A stretch of DNA of 64,000 nucleotides from Hirsutella rhossiliensis (Eukaryota > Ascomycota > Sordariomycetes > Hypocreales > Ophiocordycipitaceae), in NCBI RefSeq assembly GCF_020360975.1, contig NW_025408669.1, positions 8,184,001 through 8,248,000 of the forward strand. Direction: 5' to 3'. Below, in pieces: positions 34,900 through 46,991 of the stretch (positions are counted from its first letter, which is position 1; the number at the start of each line of letters is the position of its first letter). The notes under the pieces were generated by a model, which saw nothing but the letters and a program-made list of their open reading frames with translations, made no database searches and was not told the origin of the DNA. Position numbers and translations under genes: made by a program.

Positions 34900-36300
34900 A
34901 TAGCTTTCTTTAAAAGTATAAGGCTTAGCTAGTTATTTATAGGAACTAGTAAGAAAAAGGGGATCTTCTTACTAAGGTAAATACCTTAGTAGGGATATCT
35001 TTTTAAACCCTTATAGCTATAGTAGTAGAATTCGACCTCGAGCTTAATTAGATAGATATAGTTAACGCCTTTATTAACTACCTACTTAAAGAAGAAGAAG
35101 TTATTTATATACGCCTTCTACTAAGCTTTTAATAGCTAGGAAAGGTTCTATAGCTTAGGATAGCTCTATATAGACTATAAAGATTACCCCTTCTTTAGTA
35201 ATAGCATTTAATAGGTTCTCTTAAAACCCTAGGCTTTAAGAAAGTCCCTTAGGAATTATATATTATATAGAAGGGTAAAATTATAGTCTTCTTTTATATC
35301 GACGATATTATCTAGGCCTACCTAAAAGAGGAAGAAGTAAATACTAAGGAGGCTATAAAAGGCCTATAATAAAGGTATAAGATAACTAAGCTAAGGGAGC
35401 TAAAGTAGTTCTTAGGGATATAAATCCTTTAAAATAGGTCCTAACGGACTATCTAGCTTACCTAGGACGCCTATATTAATAAGGTCGCTTATAAATTCCT
35501 CCTTAATTCCCTTAATAAGAAGCTTCCTAATACGCCTATATTAAATAAAGAGCTTTTACCTAATCCGTCCTTTTAAGCTACGGAGTAAGAGAGATATTAA
35601 TATTAATAGAAGGTAGGCTCCCTGCTTTTTTTAGCTATTTCTATTAAACTAGATATCTCTTTTACGGTCTCCTAGCTAGCTAAGTATAACTAGAATCCTA
35701 GCCCTAGGTATTAAGAAGTAGTAGATAAAGCTATCCTTTATCTCTATTTAACGAGATTATATAGTTTATACCTAAGAGGGTAGGAAAGAAATAAATTAGC
35801 TACTAAAATCTTTTTTTATTTAAGCGATTTATCCTTTATAGATAATTCCTTAGATAGAAAGAGCTTATAAAGGTATATTATATCCCTATTTAAAGGAACT
35901 ATTACTTAAAGAGCTTTAAAGTGAGCTATTATTACGACTTTAAGTATAGAGGTAGAGCTACTAGCTCTTTTAGAAGTATTAAAAGAAGCGATTTTCTTTA
36001 GCTAGCTACTTATATCTTTATAACTATAAATTCCGTCCCTATTAATTATAAAATATAATAATATATAAACTATATAAATTCTAATAGAAAACGTAAAGCT
36101 ATTAACCTAGCTATAGTATATTAATATTTATTAGTATTAGTTACGCTATAAGGTCTAAAAGGGACTTATTTCTATCTATTAGGTTTTAATAGTATTACTA
36201 AAAGCTAATAGTCTTATAAAGCCCTTACTAAAGTAGAAGCTAGCTATCTTTTTATAGTAAATTAAGCTAGAAGATATTCGAGAAAAGCTATCTTTAAAGG
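34900..36300 (+). pseudogene. Copia-1a reverse transcriptase and RNase H remnant
   Basis: The RT catalytic box FYIDDII is intact at 35292-35312 (YIDD at 35295-35306), the form typical of Copia, with both Asp codons surviving as GAC GAT. Upstream segments include ALYRL-like and PRALRKSLR-like regions around 35150-35260. RNase H is clear at about 35915-36250: IEVELLALLEVLKEAIFF, IIKYNNI and ANSLIKPLLK, the ADGLTKPL-type end. It ends about 0.4 kb before the 3' LTR. Confidence 0.9.
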
Positions 36301-36672
36301 CCCGCTTTAAGAGTTTATAAGAGGAGCTAATAGCCTATATAAGAAGGTAACGTTTATAGCTAAAGAAAAGGAAGAGGTTTTTCCCTTTAAAGGGCCCCTT
36401 ATTTAATTAGGTTTTTCCCTTTTAAGAAGGCCCCCTTTCTTATAAGACTTTCCCTTCTTTAGGCCCCTATTCCTTAAGTAGGTCTAAAAGAGCCTAGGGA
36501 CCTAGAAGGGACCCTACTTTCCTTAAGTAAAGGGAGAAGTATAGAGCTAAGAACCTCCTCTATACGCTTACTAGCCTAAAGCTATATTAGCTATGCCTTT
36601 AAAGGGTAGGCTATAGCTAAGGGGGTACGTTATAAAGCATAGCTTAAGTTTATAGTTCTTAGAGATATCCCT

Positions 36673-37087
36673 TAGTAAGAGGGACTAAGGAAGTTAAAAA
36701 TACTTAGTATAAAAGAAGGAAGAAGGAGCTAAAAAGAGGTATAGAAAGGAGGGTAGGAGTATAAGGGGAAGTATAAGTAGCGAGAGATAAGATAGATATA
36801 CTAGTAACGGCTAAAAAGGAAGGGAAAAACTAGTAAAAAGCTTAGTAGTTAAAAGAATATTAATAGCTTCTTTAAGTAGGATCTTCTTTATTAATTAAGA
36901 TACTAAATAAGTATAAAAAAGGGCGTTAAATAAAAGAAAGAAGGATAATTAAGGTAATATAATAATTACTTTCTTACCTTAATTACTACCCCTATAAGAA
37001 TTAAATAGCTTAGCCCTACCTATCTATTACCTTACTTTTAATTTTACCTTTATATATTTTTATATACTTCTTATATCTCTCTTTATA
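36673..37087 (+). repeat. Copia-1a 3' LTR
   Basis: Matches 30864-31267 with small indels. Immediately after it comes a short piece of Copia-1b (37088-37118) and then Gypsy-3c. Confidence 0.85.
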
Positions 37088-37258
37088 AGAATATCTCTAA
37101 GAACTATAAAATTAAGCTATACTTATTATAAAGTAAGTAAAAGTATATATATAAGTACTATTTATAGGGTAATATTAATAAGCTATATAAAGCTCTTTTA
37201 TATATAGCTAGCCTATATATATATATATAGGATCCGGCCCTCTATATATAACTATATA

Positions 37259-37278
37259 GCTTAGGCTATAGCCTAAGC
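37259..37278. promoter_or_regulatory. 20-bp perfect palindrome in Gypsy-3 LTR
   Basis: GCTTAGGCTATAGCCTAAGC is self-complementary and lies about 50 bp from the LTR end. It recurs intact at 41883-41902 (3d) and, with one arm changed, in other copies. It has survived RIP partly because it contains no CA or TG. It may be a dyad bound by a regulator or an RNA hairpin in U3; no function can be shown. Confidence 0.55.
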
Positions 37279-37844
37279 CTATAACCTATAATAGTTAAAG
37301 ACTCTTATATAATACCCTCCCTTAAGCGCGGCGTAGTACTACTTTATTAATAGCTTTTATACTATTAAGCCTATATTACTAGCTCTACCTAGCTCTTTCC
37401 CTATTAATTAGCTAGCCCTACTAGCCCTATTATCCCTATGCCTATTAGCTTAGGTAGCTATAACCTAGCTCTATACTTATTAGCTAGCTAGCTATTTAAA
37501 TAAGGGCGTAACTTATTATATACGCCCTTAAGTAGCTAGCGGCTAGCCTAGACCTATATAAGCCTTAGGTTACCTATCCCCTTAGCCTTAAGTAGCCTCC
37601 TCTACTAAGGGGTATATAAGGCGGTAACCTCTCTTCCTCTTTCCTTTCCTTCTTTTCCTTCTTTAACTATAGTAGTAGTAGTAATAAGTAAGTTCTACTC
37701 TACTTAAAGTATTAGTTCGTTCTTAGCTATATAAGCCGCTCTATTAATATATATATAGTAATAGCTATAGTAGTAATAATAGCCTTAATAATAATAATAA
37801 CTTTAATAAGTAAGTTCCTTGCCTTATAAAGCGGGAGGCTATAA

Positions 37845-38577
37845 TCTATAATACTAACTTCCGCGATAGATATATCTACCTCCCCCTTACCCGCCTCTTC
37901 TTTCTCGGAGTATATAGAGTCGTTCGTCGACGCTATACTAAGCGCGGCCGACGATAGCTCCGCTACTACCGCTACTCCTACCCGCGCCGCTACTACCGCG
38001 CCTACCGCCGCTACTAATACCTCCGCCGCGCTAGCCGCTCTTACGTTGCCCTTTAAGGTAACGACGCTATCCTTACCGCTACCTATAACGCCCGGCCCCT
38101 TAGCCCCCGCCTCTATCTCCGCTACCCCTATAAGTCTATAGTTAAGTAAGCGTAATAGACGTTTTCCGCTAACCTCTTAAAGTATAAGCGCTAGGTCTAG
38201 GCCGGAGCCGCTTACGCGGCCCCTTATATACGGTATACATTATAGGAGCTCCCTTACGCTAACTAAGTTAGGCGCCGCCGCGGCGGTAGTTATTATTAGT
38301 ATATATTTACTAACCGCGCTTATAAGGCGGCGCCTCTTATCTTACTTACTATAGCGTTAGCTTAGAAGGCTAGCGTATATAGGTAAGTATAGGGGGCTAC
38401 TAAGAAGCGCCTTACTACCGCCGTAGCTACCTACCGTAACCTCCGCGCCTTAGAGCGTTAAGGGCTTATCCCTAAGTAGGTTCTTTCCCCTCCGCTCTCT
38501 TACCTCCGCTATTAACTCTCTTAGTACTAAGGATACCGCCGCTATTACCTTATCGGCGGTCCCCTTAGTCGTGCCCG
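37845..38577 (-). pseudogene. Gypsy-3c post-chromodomain ORF remnant
   Basis: One minus-strand frame of about 244 codons with stops only as TAA. Readable blocks are TKGTADKVIAAVSLVLRELI, EVRERRGKNLLRDKPL, KALLSSPLYLPIYASLL, AAAAPNLVSVRELL, GRVSGSGLDLALIL, VGAVVAARVGVAVVAELSS and EEAGKGEVDISIAEVSIIDY. It is conserved in 3d (plus, about 47905-48700) and 3e (minus, about 59420-60130). The opposite strand is also open (Pro/Ala/Ser-rich), but the strand shared with pol gives the more protein-like composition. No known domain recognised. Confidence 0.55.
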
Positions 38578-38758
38578 CCGCCGCCGCTACTACCGCCGCT
38601 ACTACCGCTGCCGGAGCTAGCCGCCGCCCCTCTACCCCTAAAGCCGCCGCCGCCGCTAATTAGATTATAGGCCTAGAGCTAACTTAGCGCGCTAGAGAGC
38701 GCTGCCGCTACTACTAATAAGTAGGAGGAGGCTAATAAGGATAATAATAACGATAATA

Positions 38759-39326
38759 TCTTAAGGTATATAAGTAAAAGCGGAATTTTAGGAAATTAAG
38801 GAATTACGTAAGACTATATAATAGAGGGGAAGAAGGAGTATAAGGTAGGATTTTTAATAGAATTTATTAGTGATATATTAGTATATAAAAGAGGTGTTAA
38901 AGTTAATAATTCTTAATCTATTTACTAGCGGATATACTATCTTATGTAGATAATTATAGCTAAACGGAAGAACCTTTTAGGACTAGATTTAAGCTGCTAT
39001 ATAGCCCTAAGACTAGGAAATTCCGTGATACCTTAAGTAAATCTAGAAGTATCTTAGTTCTATTAATATTTATGTTTAAAGGAGGTTAGTCGTACCGGTG
39101 TTCTTAAGAAGTCTTAGCTAGTATTCTAAGCTAGCTCTATTCCTTCGATTCCCGATTATATAATAACCGGCAACCCGTTTAATATATAATAATATATAAA
39201 ATAACAAGCGATTCTTGCTCTATAGGATAACATTTTATCTATAATTAATATACTACTTATTAGCTTATATAATCGGGAGAGTATATTATAGCTACTTTAT
39301 TTATAATAGGAATACTATTCCTTATA
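38759..39326 (-). mobile_element. Copia-2 solo LTR in Gypsy-3c, RIPed
   Basis: 568 bp, the same length as the reference copy at 15296-15863, reverse orientation (TCTTAAGG...TTCCTTATA). TSD TAATA at 38754-38758 and 39327-39331, next to an AAT repeat that makes the exact edge slightly ambiguous. Nearly all CA/TG sites have been converted. Confidence 0.88.
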
Positions 39327-39539
39327 TAATAATAATAATAAAGGTAATAACGATAATAAGGAATAGGCCTAGGTAGTCTAGGGGCTCTACCTTATAATAA
39401 ACGCTATTTTTATCTTTACTTATTCTATTATACCCGCGTTATTATAACTACTCCTTTTATTTTACTTACTTTATAGTTATAGCCTAGGCTACCGCTAGTA
39501 GTTTACTAGTTTATTATTCTTATTTACCTATCTATATAG

Positions 39540-39690
39540 GGCCTCGAACTTATTAAGGGCTATAGCTCTTATAAACTTATATATAGGTTCTTATATTAAG
39601 TTAAGGTACCCTTACTACTTTATAAGGACCTCTTAGCAATTCCTTTAGCCGACCTTCTTTTAGCGTATAGCTTATATCTCCTTAACCTTT
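39540..39690 (-). pseudogene. Gypsy-3c chromodomain
   Basis: Minus-strand counterpart of the chromodomain at 46836-46991: it reads the EVLIK*-type strand (about 39610) followed by YIF-type IGAIALNKFE helix sequence (about 39545). Upstream (to the right) comes integrase, at about 39900-40900. Confidence 0.75.
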
Positions 39691-42059
39691 AATTTATTAT
39701 CTTTCTCTACCTTAATAGCGGGTAGTTAAGCGTCCGCTACTTTTTATTTAAGTAGCGGGTTAAAGGAGGCTTACTAAAAAAGGTTAATATTAATCTTATT
39801 ATAAACCCTTATTAAAAGACTATTAAGCTTAACTACTTATAAGCTAATAACCCTCTATACTATAAACTTTATATATAGCTAGTTTAGCTTCTTTTTTAGC
39901 TGCGTTAATATATAGTTATAGAGGTTAAGCTATACTTTATCTCTTACTATAAACCTATTTACTAGGGCCTAAGTCTTATTAGTATACTACTCTTAATCCT
40001 ACGTTAAGGCGGCTATCGCGGATTAATAGTATTCTATAGTTTCCTATAGCTTTTATATAAATATAGAGGCGCGGCTCTTTAATAATAAACTACTATATTA
40101 CTCCGCTACTATATCTATAGTAAATAGGATTAAGGAGGGCGGCTTAAAGCTATATATAGTAAAGAAGGGGGCTATCTTAATAAAGGTCTAGGATTTACTA
40201 TTTAACGCGAGCTAGGCTATAGGGAGCTAACGGTCTTAGTCTACTTAGTTATAGGCTACTATTACCTATAAGTACGCCTATACTTCCTAGTTAACCCTCT
40301 TAGGTCCCTTATTAGTCTATAGGTAATAAGCTATACTAAGTAGCTATATAATCTAAAGTAGCTAGTATAAGTACTACTAAAAGCAGGTAGTTTAGTTTAA
40401 TCCTTTATTACTTATAATAAAGGCTAGCTAGCTATATAAGCGGGCTTAGTACTAAAGAAAGCGTTTTATATAAGCTTTTATATCTAAATAGTATTAGCTC
40501 TAGTACTATTAATTTACTAAGCTAGTCCTTAATTACCTATATATAGTAGTTACGTCCTTTTATAAGCGGAAGGTTTATTATAAAGTCTATTTATATATAT
40601 ATATAGAACTAGTAAGGTACTAGAAGCTACTTAAGTAGCCCTTTAAGCTATGCCCTTTAAATCTTAGTATAGCTATAGATATTATAGTTATAAAGGAAGC
40701 AGCGAATATAGTATTATAAAAAGGGATAGTAAAAATCCCTTATAAGGCCTATTACTATACCTTACTAACCTAAGTAGCCTATAATACTAGAGTTATAAAG
40801 AAGTTAAACTAGCTTCCTTTAAAGCTCGTTTTATTTATTTAGCTCTTATAGTCTATCCTTCTCCTTAGCTTCTATAATATATAGTGCGCCTAGTACCTTT
40901 AGTCTCCCCCGCTAGTATAGATACCCTTTTAGCTACCTATACCTTTAACTTTAGCTTTAGATCTAAGCGTCGAGCGCTAAACTTTATAGGGTAGTATACG
41001 CCCTTATAGGTATAGTTTAGAGCCGCTATCTTATCTTATAGGCGTTAAAGGGCCTTATCTTAAAATACTCTCGCCGCGCGCGCCCTTAGGCTAGTCTATC
41101 CCTCCTCGCCGGGCTAAGGTAAAAGCGTAAGGGAAAGCTTATTTAGTAGTAAAGGTATAAGGGAAAGCTTATCCGCTAGTACCGCGCCTTCCCTTACTAG
41201 GGAAGCTCTTATATAAGTCTATAGCGCTTCTTATAAGATAAGCTATAGATATTAGGCCTTAATATCTACTTTTATTAGCTAGTCTTAATCCCTTTAAGAA
41301 AGTATATTTAGGACTATAGAGTCCCGCTTAAAGTAGTACTTAATTAAGAAGTTAAAGTATAAAAGATACTCCGCTTAGTAGGATTACCGCTCTAAGAGGT
41401 ATTAGTAGGATATAAAATACTTAAGGTTCCTATAGTCTATAAGAACCTTAAAGTTCTTATAGCTTTAAAGCTCCGCTTACTATTACTTAAGGTAGTTAAT
41501 AATCGTTAGTATCTCCTTATTATAAATAGTATAATTCCGCTTTATTAAGGTTAGCTTATAGGAGTAGAACGCTATTAGTTACTTCTACCTATTTACCTTT
41601 TAAGAGAGCGTTCCTTTAAGTACCTAGCCGCTATAGTTTACTTCGACTAATATAAACTAGTTAAAGTCTTATTAAAGTAGTACTAAGGCTTATAAAAATA
41701 GGTCCTTAAGTATATAGAACGCTCCTTCTTATATAAGCCCTTAATAAAAAGTAGTTTATTTCTTAGTAATCTTATTTAAGGGTATTATAATATAAGAGAA
41801 GCCCTTAATAAATATCTTATAATAGTTTATAAACCTAAGGAAGCTTTATACTATAAGAGTCTTTAACTATTATAAGTAATAGGCTTAGGCTATAGCCTAA
41901 GCTATATAGTTATATATAAAGGGCTAGATCCTATATATATAAGGGCGGGCTAGCTATATATAAAAGAGCTCTATATAGCTTATTAATATTATCCTAAAAA
42001 TAGTACCTATATATATGCCTTTGCCTACTCTATAATAGTATAAGCTATTAACTAATAGA

Positions 42060-43280
42060 TCTAATAGATATCTCCTTAGAAAGGGTACTACTTTCTTAAG
42101 AAAGCACCCCGCTACCCTTTAAGCGGATAAGAAGTATTATAGCTATCTTAGAAGCGATTAAAAGCGCGATAGCTAGTAAAAAGAATAAGGTTCTCGCTAT
42201 ACTAAGGAAGCTATCTATAAGACTAGCGTTAACCCTTATAACCTTAGTAATACTAGTTACGGCGGTAGTACTATTAATATAAAAGCTACTTCTTTAGCTA
42301 ACTTAAGATAATAAGCTTAAGTCCTTTTACTTCTTCCTTAGCTAGCTATAGACGAAGTTTATAATAAATAAAAAATAGGGCCTAAACGGCTATTATAATA
42401 TAGCGTAGTATTCGCTCCTCTATATACTACTAGAGCCTTAGTAATAGCGGATCTTTAGATTCTAAGATAAGAGCGGCCTTAAAGGTAAACGCGACTTATA
42501 GGACTTCTTTTAATACCTTATATATATATTCAGTAATATATAAGAGCGGGAGAAGGTATAGGATAGGCTATAGACCCTTAAGTAAAGGGATAGGTAGACC
42601 TTTAGTAAATTCCTCCTTAACTTTAAAGAGACGCTCTTATAAGTAGCGGGAACTATAGTATAGGAAGATAGCGTAAAGCTTATATAGTTATAGAACTTAA
42701 TTATACTAGCTTTATAAGAGCTACTTATCCCTATAATTATACTTACTAACTATAGTAAGTATATAAACTAGTTAATAAAGGTAGTATAGGGCTATAAGTA
42801 AACGCCGCGTTTTTAAAAGCTTTATAAGTATACGCTATATAGCGGTAATAGGATTACTACCCCTTTATAAGAGGAATAGCTAACTATTAATACTAATAAA
42901 GATACCTTAATATTAGCTACTTATATAAACCGAGCTAAATATAGTAGGTAGTCGTTATCGAATATCCCTTATACTATTCCGCTCTCTAAGTAGTAGGCGA
43001 AGTAAGTAATAAGTAAGGAAATTAAGAAAAAGAAGGCTAACTACCGCTACTTATATTATAGCGCGTTTATATACTTTATATTAAAATGCCCCTTCCTTTT
43101 AGCTAAGCAGCCTATAGTAGTTTAAGTAGTAAAGATAAAACCGCTCTTTACTTTAGATAATAAAGAGAACTCCGATCCCTTAAGCCTAAAAGAAAAAAAG
43201 TAGCTCTAAAGTAAAGATAGGCTTTAAAGCTTTAATTACTAGTACTAGTAAAAGAAAAGGAGGAATTATCCGCTTATATA
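42060..43280 (+). pseudogene. Gypsy-3d gag remnant with zinc knuckle
   Basis: Plus-strand decayed Gag. At 43048-43089 fourteen codons read Y-LY-Y-SAFI-Y-FILK-C: with TAC/TAT as RIPed TGC/TGT/CAT this is an exactly spaced CX2CX4HX4C knuckle, and the last Cys (TGC) survives. The upstream region is helical and charged, with the usual capsid length (about 330 codons). The start is uncertain because ATG would be ATA. Confidence 0.75.
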
Positions 43281-43289
43281 AAAGAGGAG

Positions 43290-43560
43290 CTTACTTTAAT
43301 ATAGGTTATAGTTAATAACTCCTTACTTATCGCCGCCCTTATAAGTAAGGGCTATTAATACTATACTATAGTTAACGAGGCGCTTATATAAGAGATATAG
43401 GTACTAGTAGAAAAGATCGCCCTAAGGTAAGTAAAGGGCGCCTTAAGTACGATAAAAGGTATAGTAATTAAGGGTATTATATAGCTAGCTATAGAGGTCG
43501 ATAGTTACTATAAGCTTATTATAGCTTATATAATCCCTTAACTAAAGTTTCCCTTAATCC
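43290..43560 (+). pseudogene. Gypsy-3d aspartic protease remnant
   Basis: Reads VIVNNSLLIAALISKGY at about 43307-43360. This corresponds to a D-S/N-G-S active-site loop in which GAT/GAC has become AAT/AAC and GG has become AG by RIP. It lies between the zinc knuckle and RT. Confidence 0.55.
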
Positions 43561-43979
43561 TTAGGAAACCTTAGTTATTATATATAAAGTTATACTTAGT
43601 TTTATACTAAAAGAAGCTATAATTTAAGCCTATATAATAGTAGGTCCGCTATAATAATAGTTTTATAGGTATAGGACTAAGCGTATAAGCTTTATACTTA
43701 GTATAAGAAGTCCTTACCTTTATCTTTATAAAAACTATATAATAGTTAAAGTAAGAGGAAGGCTAGGTAGCGGCTAATATAGCGGTCTATATAGTTAGCT
43801 TAGTAGATATCGATAAGGCCCTTTAAGTAAAGAAGCTAAAGTCGCCCTCTAAGCTATAGTAGTAAATACTAGAGCGCTTTTACGACCTCCTACTACTATT
43901 TAAGTCCTAGGAAGTAAATAAGCTTAACTTATATAAGCTAAGGGTAAACTATAAGATCGTACTCTATATTAATAAGAAG

Positions 43980-45200
43980 AGGTAGGAACTACTTATACTA
44001 TTTAGACTACTATATAGTATATTATATATAAAGCTATTAGTGCTTAAGAAGATATTAAAGGACTTCTTAAATAAAGGTTTTATTTAAGTAAGTAGCTTTA
44101 AAGTAAGAGCGCTAGTCTTATTTATATATTAACTAAGGGGCGGGATATAGTTCTACTACGATTATAAGGCTCTAAACGTAATTATAAGGCTAGACCGCTA
44201 CCCTTTACCCTTAATCTTAGATACGCTCTATAACCTCTTAAAGATAAAGTAGTTTATAAAGCTAGATATAAAATAAGAGTTTTATAAGGTATAGATCTTA
44301 GAGGGTAATAAGTAAAGGATAGCGTTCTATATATACTATAGCTTATTTAAGTAGCTTATAACGCCCTCTAGCTTCTTAAGAGCGCCCGCTACCATTTAGT
44401 ATTATATTAATAATATACTTTAGGACTTCCTTAATAAGTTTACTTTTATATATATAGATAATATCCTTATTTATATAAGCGGTTCTTATAAGGACTATAT
44501 ATAGAAAGTATAAATAGTCTTAGAGCGCCTTTGACTTTATAGGCTCTACCTTAACTTAAATAAGTATAAATTTAAAGTTAAGAGGGTTAAGTACCTAGGC
44601 TTTATTATCTATATAGATATAAGTATATAGGCGGATCCTATAAAGATCTAAGCGATTTAGGACTAAGCTGCCCTAACTATATAGATAAGCGTATAGAGCT
44701 TCCTTAGGTTTATAAACTATTATAAGATATTTATTAAGGGCTTCTCTTATATTATAATGCCCTTAAATAAGATTACTAAGAAGTAGACCGCTTTTTACTA
44801 AGGGCCTATATAAGAAGGAGCGTTCTATACGCTTAAGGACCTATTCTCTTAAGCCCTAGTACTACTTTAGTAGGACTTTAACTAGTTTATATTAATCGAA
44901 GCGGACTATAGTAGCTAGGCACTTAAAGGAACGCTCTCTTAAAAGGTAAATAAGTAAAAGTAACTAGTAGCGTTCTACTCCTATAAGCTAACCTTAATAA
45001 AGCGGAATTACTCTATTTATAATAAAGAGATACTAGTAATTATTAGCTACCTTAAGTTATAGTAAGTAAAGCTTTAAGGCTATAAGAGCTTTAAGGTTTT
45101 TATAGACTATAAGAACCTTAAGTACTTTATAACTTACTAGTACCTCTTAAAGTAATAAGCCTGCTAAGTAGAGTATCTCTTATACTTTAACTTCTTAATT
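43980..45200 (+). pseudogene. Gypsy-3d reverse transcriptase and RNase H remnant
   Basis: RT motifs in order: LKKILKDFLNKGFI (about 44045), RALVLFIY, YYDYKALNVIIRLDRYPLPLI (about 44155-44215), FIKLDIK*EFYKV, RIAFYIYYSLFK, LRAPATI, and YIDNILIYISGS at 44451-44490 (catalytic Y-I-D-N, with the second Asp AAT after RIP). RNase H follows at about 44880-45130: IEADYSS*ALKG, VAFYSYKLTLIKRNYSIYNKEILVII and YKNLKYFITY. A clear Ty3/Gypsy pol. Confidence 0.92.
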
Positions 45201-45249
45201 AAGTACTACCTTAGGTAAGACTCTATAGTCTTAGACGCGCTTTCTTAAA

Positions 45250-46835
45250 GGGATTAAGACCGGCTAATAAGAGCGGATATTAAGGCCTAGGATCTATAGC
45301 TTATCTTATAAAAAGTACTATAGACTTATATAGGAGCTTCCCTAGTAAAGGAAGGCGTAGTACTAGTAAATAAGCTTCCTCTTACGCCCTTACCTTAGTC
45401 TAGCGAGGAGGGATAGACTAGCTTAGGGGCGCGCGCGGCGAGAGTATTCTATGATAAGGCCCTTTAATACTTATAGGATAGGATAGTAGCTCTAGACCGT
45501 ACCTATAAGGGTATACGCTACGCTATTAAGTCTAGCGCTTAACGCTTAGATCTAAAGCTAAAGCTAAAGGTATAAGTAGCCGACTACTATATCGACCTAT
45601 AAGGGCATCTATACTAGTAAGGGAGACTATAGGTACCGGGCATACTATATACTATAAAAGCTAAGGAGAAGGAAGGGCCGCTAGAGCTAGATAAATAAAA
45701 CGAGCTTTAAAGGAGGCTAGTTTAACTTATCTATAACTCTAGCGTTATAGGTTACCTAAGTAAATAAGGTATAGTAGTAGGCCTTATAAGGGACTTTTAC
45801 TAGCCCCTCTTATAGTACTATATTTATTACTTCCTTTATAACTATAATATTTCTAGCTATATAAAGATTTAAAGGGTATAGCTTAAAGGGCTACTAAAGT
45901 AGCTTCTAGTACTAGATTAGTTCTATATATATATATAGATAGACTTTATAATAAACCTTCTACTTATAAAGGGCGGTAACCGCTATATATAGGTAATTAA
46001 GAACTAACTTAGTAAATTAATAGTACTAAAGCTAATACTATTTATAGATATAAAAGCTTATATAAAGCGCTTCCTTTAATACTAGGCCCGCTTATATAGC
46101 TAGCTAGCCTTTATTATAAGCGATAAAGGGTTAAACTAAACTAGCTACTTTAAATAATACTTATATAAGCTACTTTAAATTATATAGCTACTTAATATAG
46201 CTTATTACTTATAGATTAATAGGGGACCTAAGAGGGTTAACTAGGAAGCGTAGGTATACTTATAAGCAGTTATAGCCTATAACTAAGTAGACTAAGACCG
46301 CTAGCTCCTTACTACCTAGCTCGCGCTAAATAGTAAACTATAAGCCTTTATTAAGATAGCCCCCTTCTTTATAATATATAGCTTTAAGCCGCCCTCCTTA
46401 ATTATATTTACTATAGATATAGTAATAAAGTAGTATAGTAGTATATTACTAAAGAGCCGCGCTTTTACGTTTATATAAAAGCTATAAGAAACTATAGAGT
46501 ATTACTAATCTATAATAGCCGCTATAATATAGGATTAAGAGCGGTATACTAATAAGACTAAGGCGCTAGTAGATAGGTTTATAGTAAGAGATAAAGTATA
46601 GCTTAACCTCTATAACTATAGGTTAACGTAACTAAAGAAGAAGCTAAACTAGCTATATATAAAGTTTATAGTATAAAGGGTTATTAGCCTATAAGTAGTT
46701 AAGTTTAATAGTCTCTTAATAAGGGTCTATAATAAGGTTAATATTAACCTCTTTTATTAAGCTTCCTTTAACCTACTACTTAAATAAAAAGTAGCGGACG
46801 CTTAACCGCTTATATTTAAGGTAAAAAGGGGTAAC
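45250..46835 (+). pseudogene. Gypsy-3d integrase remnant
   Basis: The region between RNase H and chromodomain. It starts with a histidine-poor zinc-binding part near 45580 (H codons lost to TAT/TAC), then a core with YIDFI-like sequence at about 45930 and *TNR*TKRVN-like sequence near 46215, corresponding to the QTDGQTERVN motif. Motifs are weaker than for RT, but position and length (about 1.5 kb) fit. Confidence 0.7.
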
Positions 46836-46991
46836 GAATTTAAGGTTAAAGAGATATAGGCTATACGCTAAAAGAAGGTAAGCTAAGGGAAACGCTAGGA
46901 GGTTCTTATTAAGTAGCGCGGGTACCTTAACCCTATATAGAAACTTATGTATAAGTTTATAGGAGCTATAGCCCTTAATAAGTTTAAGGCC
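46836..46991 (+). pseudogene. Gypsy-3d C-terminal chromodomain
   Basis: A 52-codon frame reads EFKVKEI*AIR, then GKR*EVLIK*RGYLNPI*KL, then IGAIALNKFKA. It has the chromodomain layout with two aromatic-cage Trp codons (TGG) now TAG. It places Gypsy-3 with chromoviruses, like Gypsy-2, though the two domains are only distantly similar. Confidence 0.85.

Larger units (their letters stand above)
30864..37087 (+). mobile_element. Copia-1a LTR retrotransposon, full-length
   Basis: A 6.2-kb Ty1/Copia element with LTRs at 30864-31267 and 36673-37087 (404 and 415 bp, starts TAGTAAGAGGG, ends CTCTCTTCGTA or CTCTCTTTATA). The right LTR has a small insertion (GGGCGTTAAATAAAAG). The domain order gag - integrase - RT - RNase H defines Copia. 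It is inserted near the LTR/internal junction of an opposite-strand copy of the same family, and I could not find a clean TSD (TCCTT versus AGAAT). RIP is heavy, leaving only TAA/TAG-broken frames. Confidence 0.88.

Noticed and set aside
38570..38660. GCC/GGC trinucleotide runs as a CpG island or host gene promoter
   Set aside because: They recur in all three Gypsy-3 copies and encode Ala/Gly runs of the element's extra ORF.
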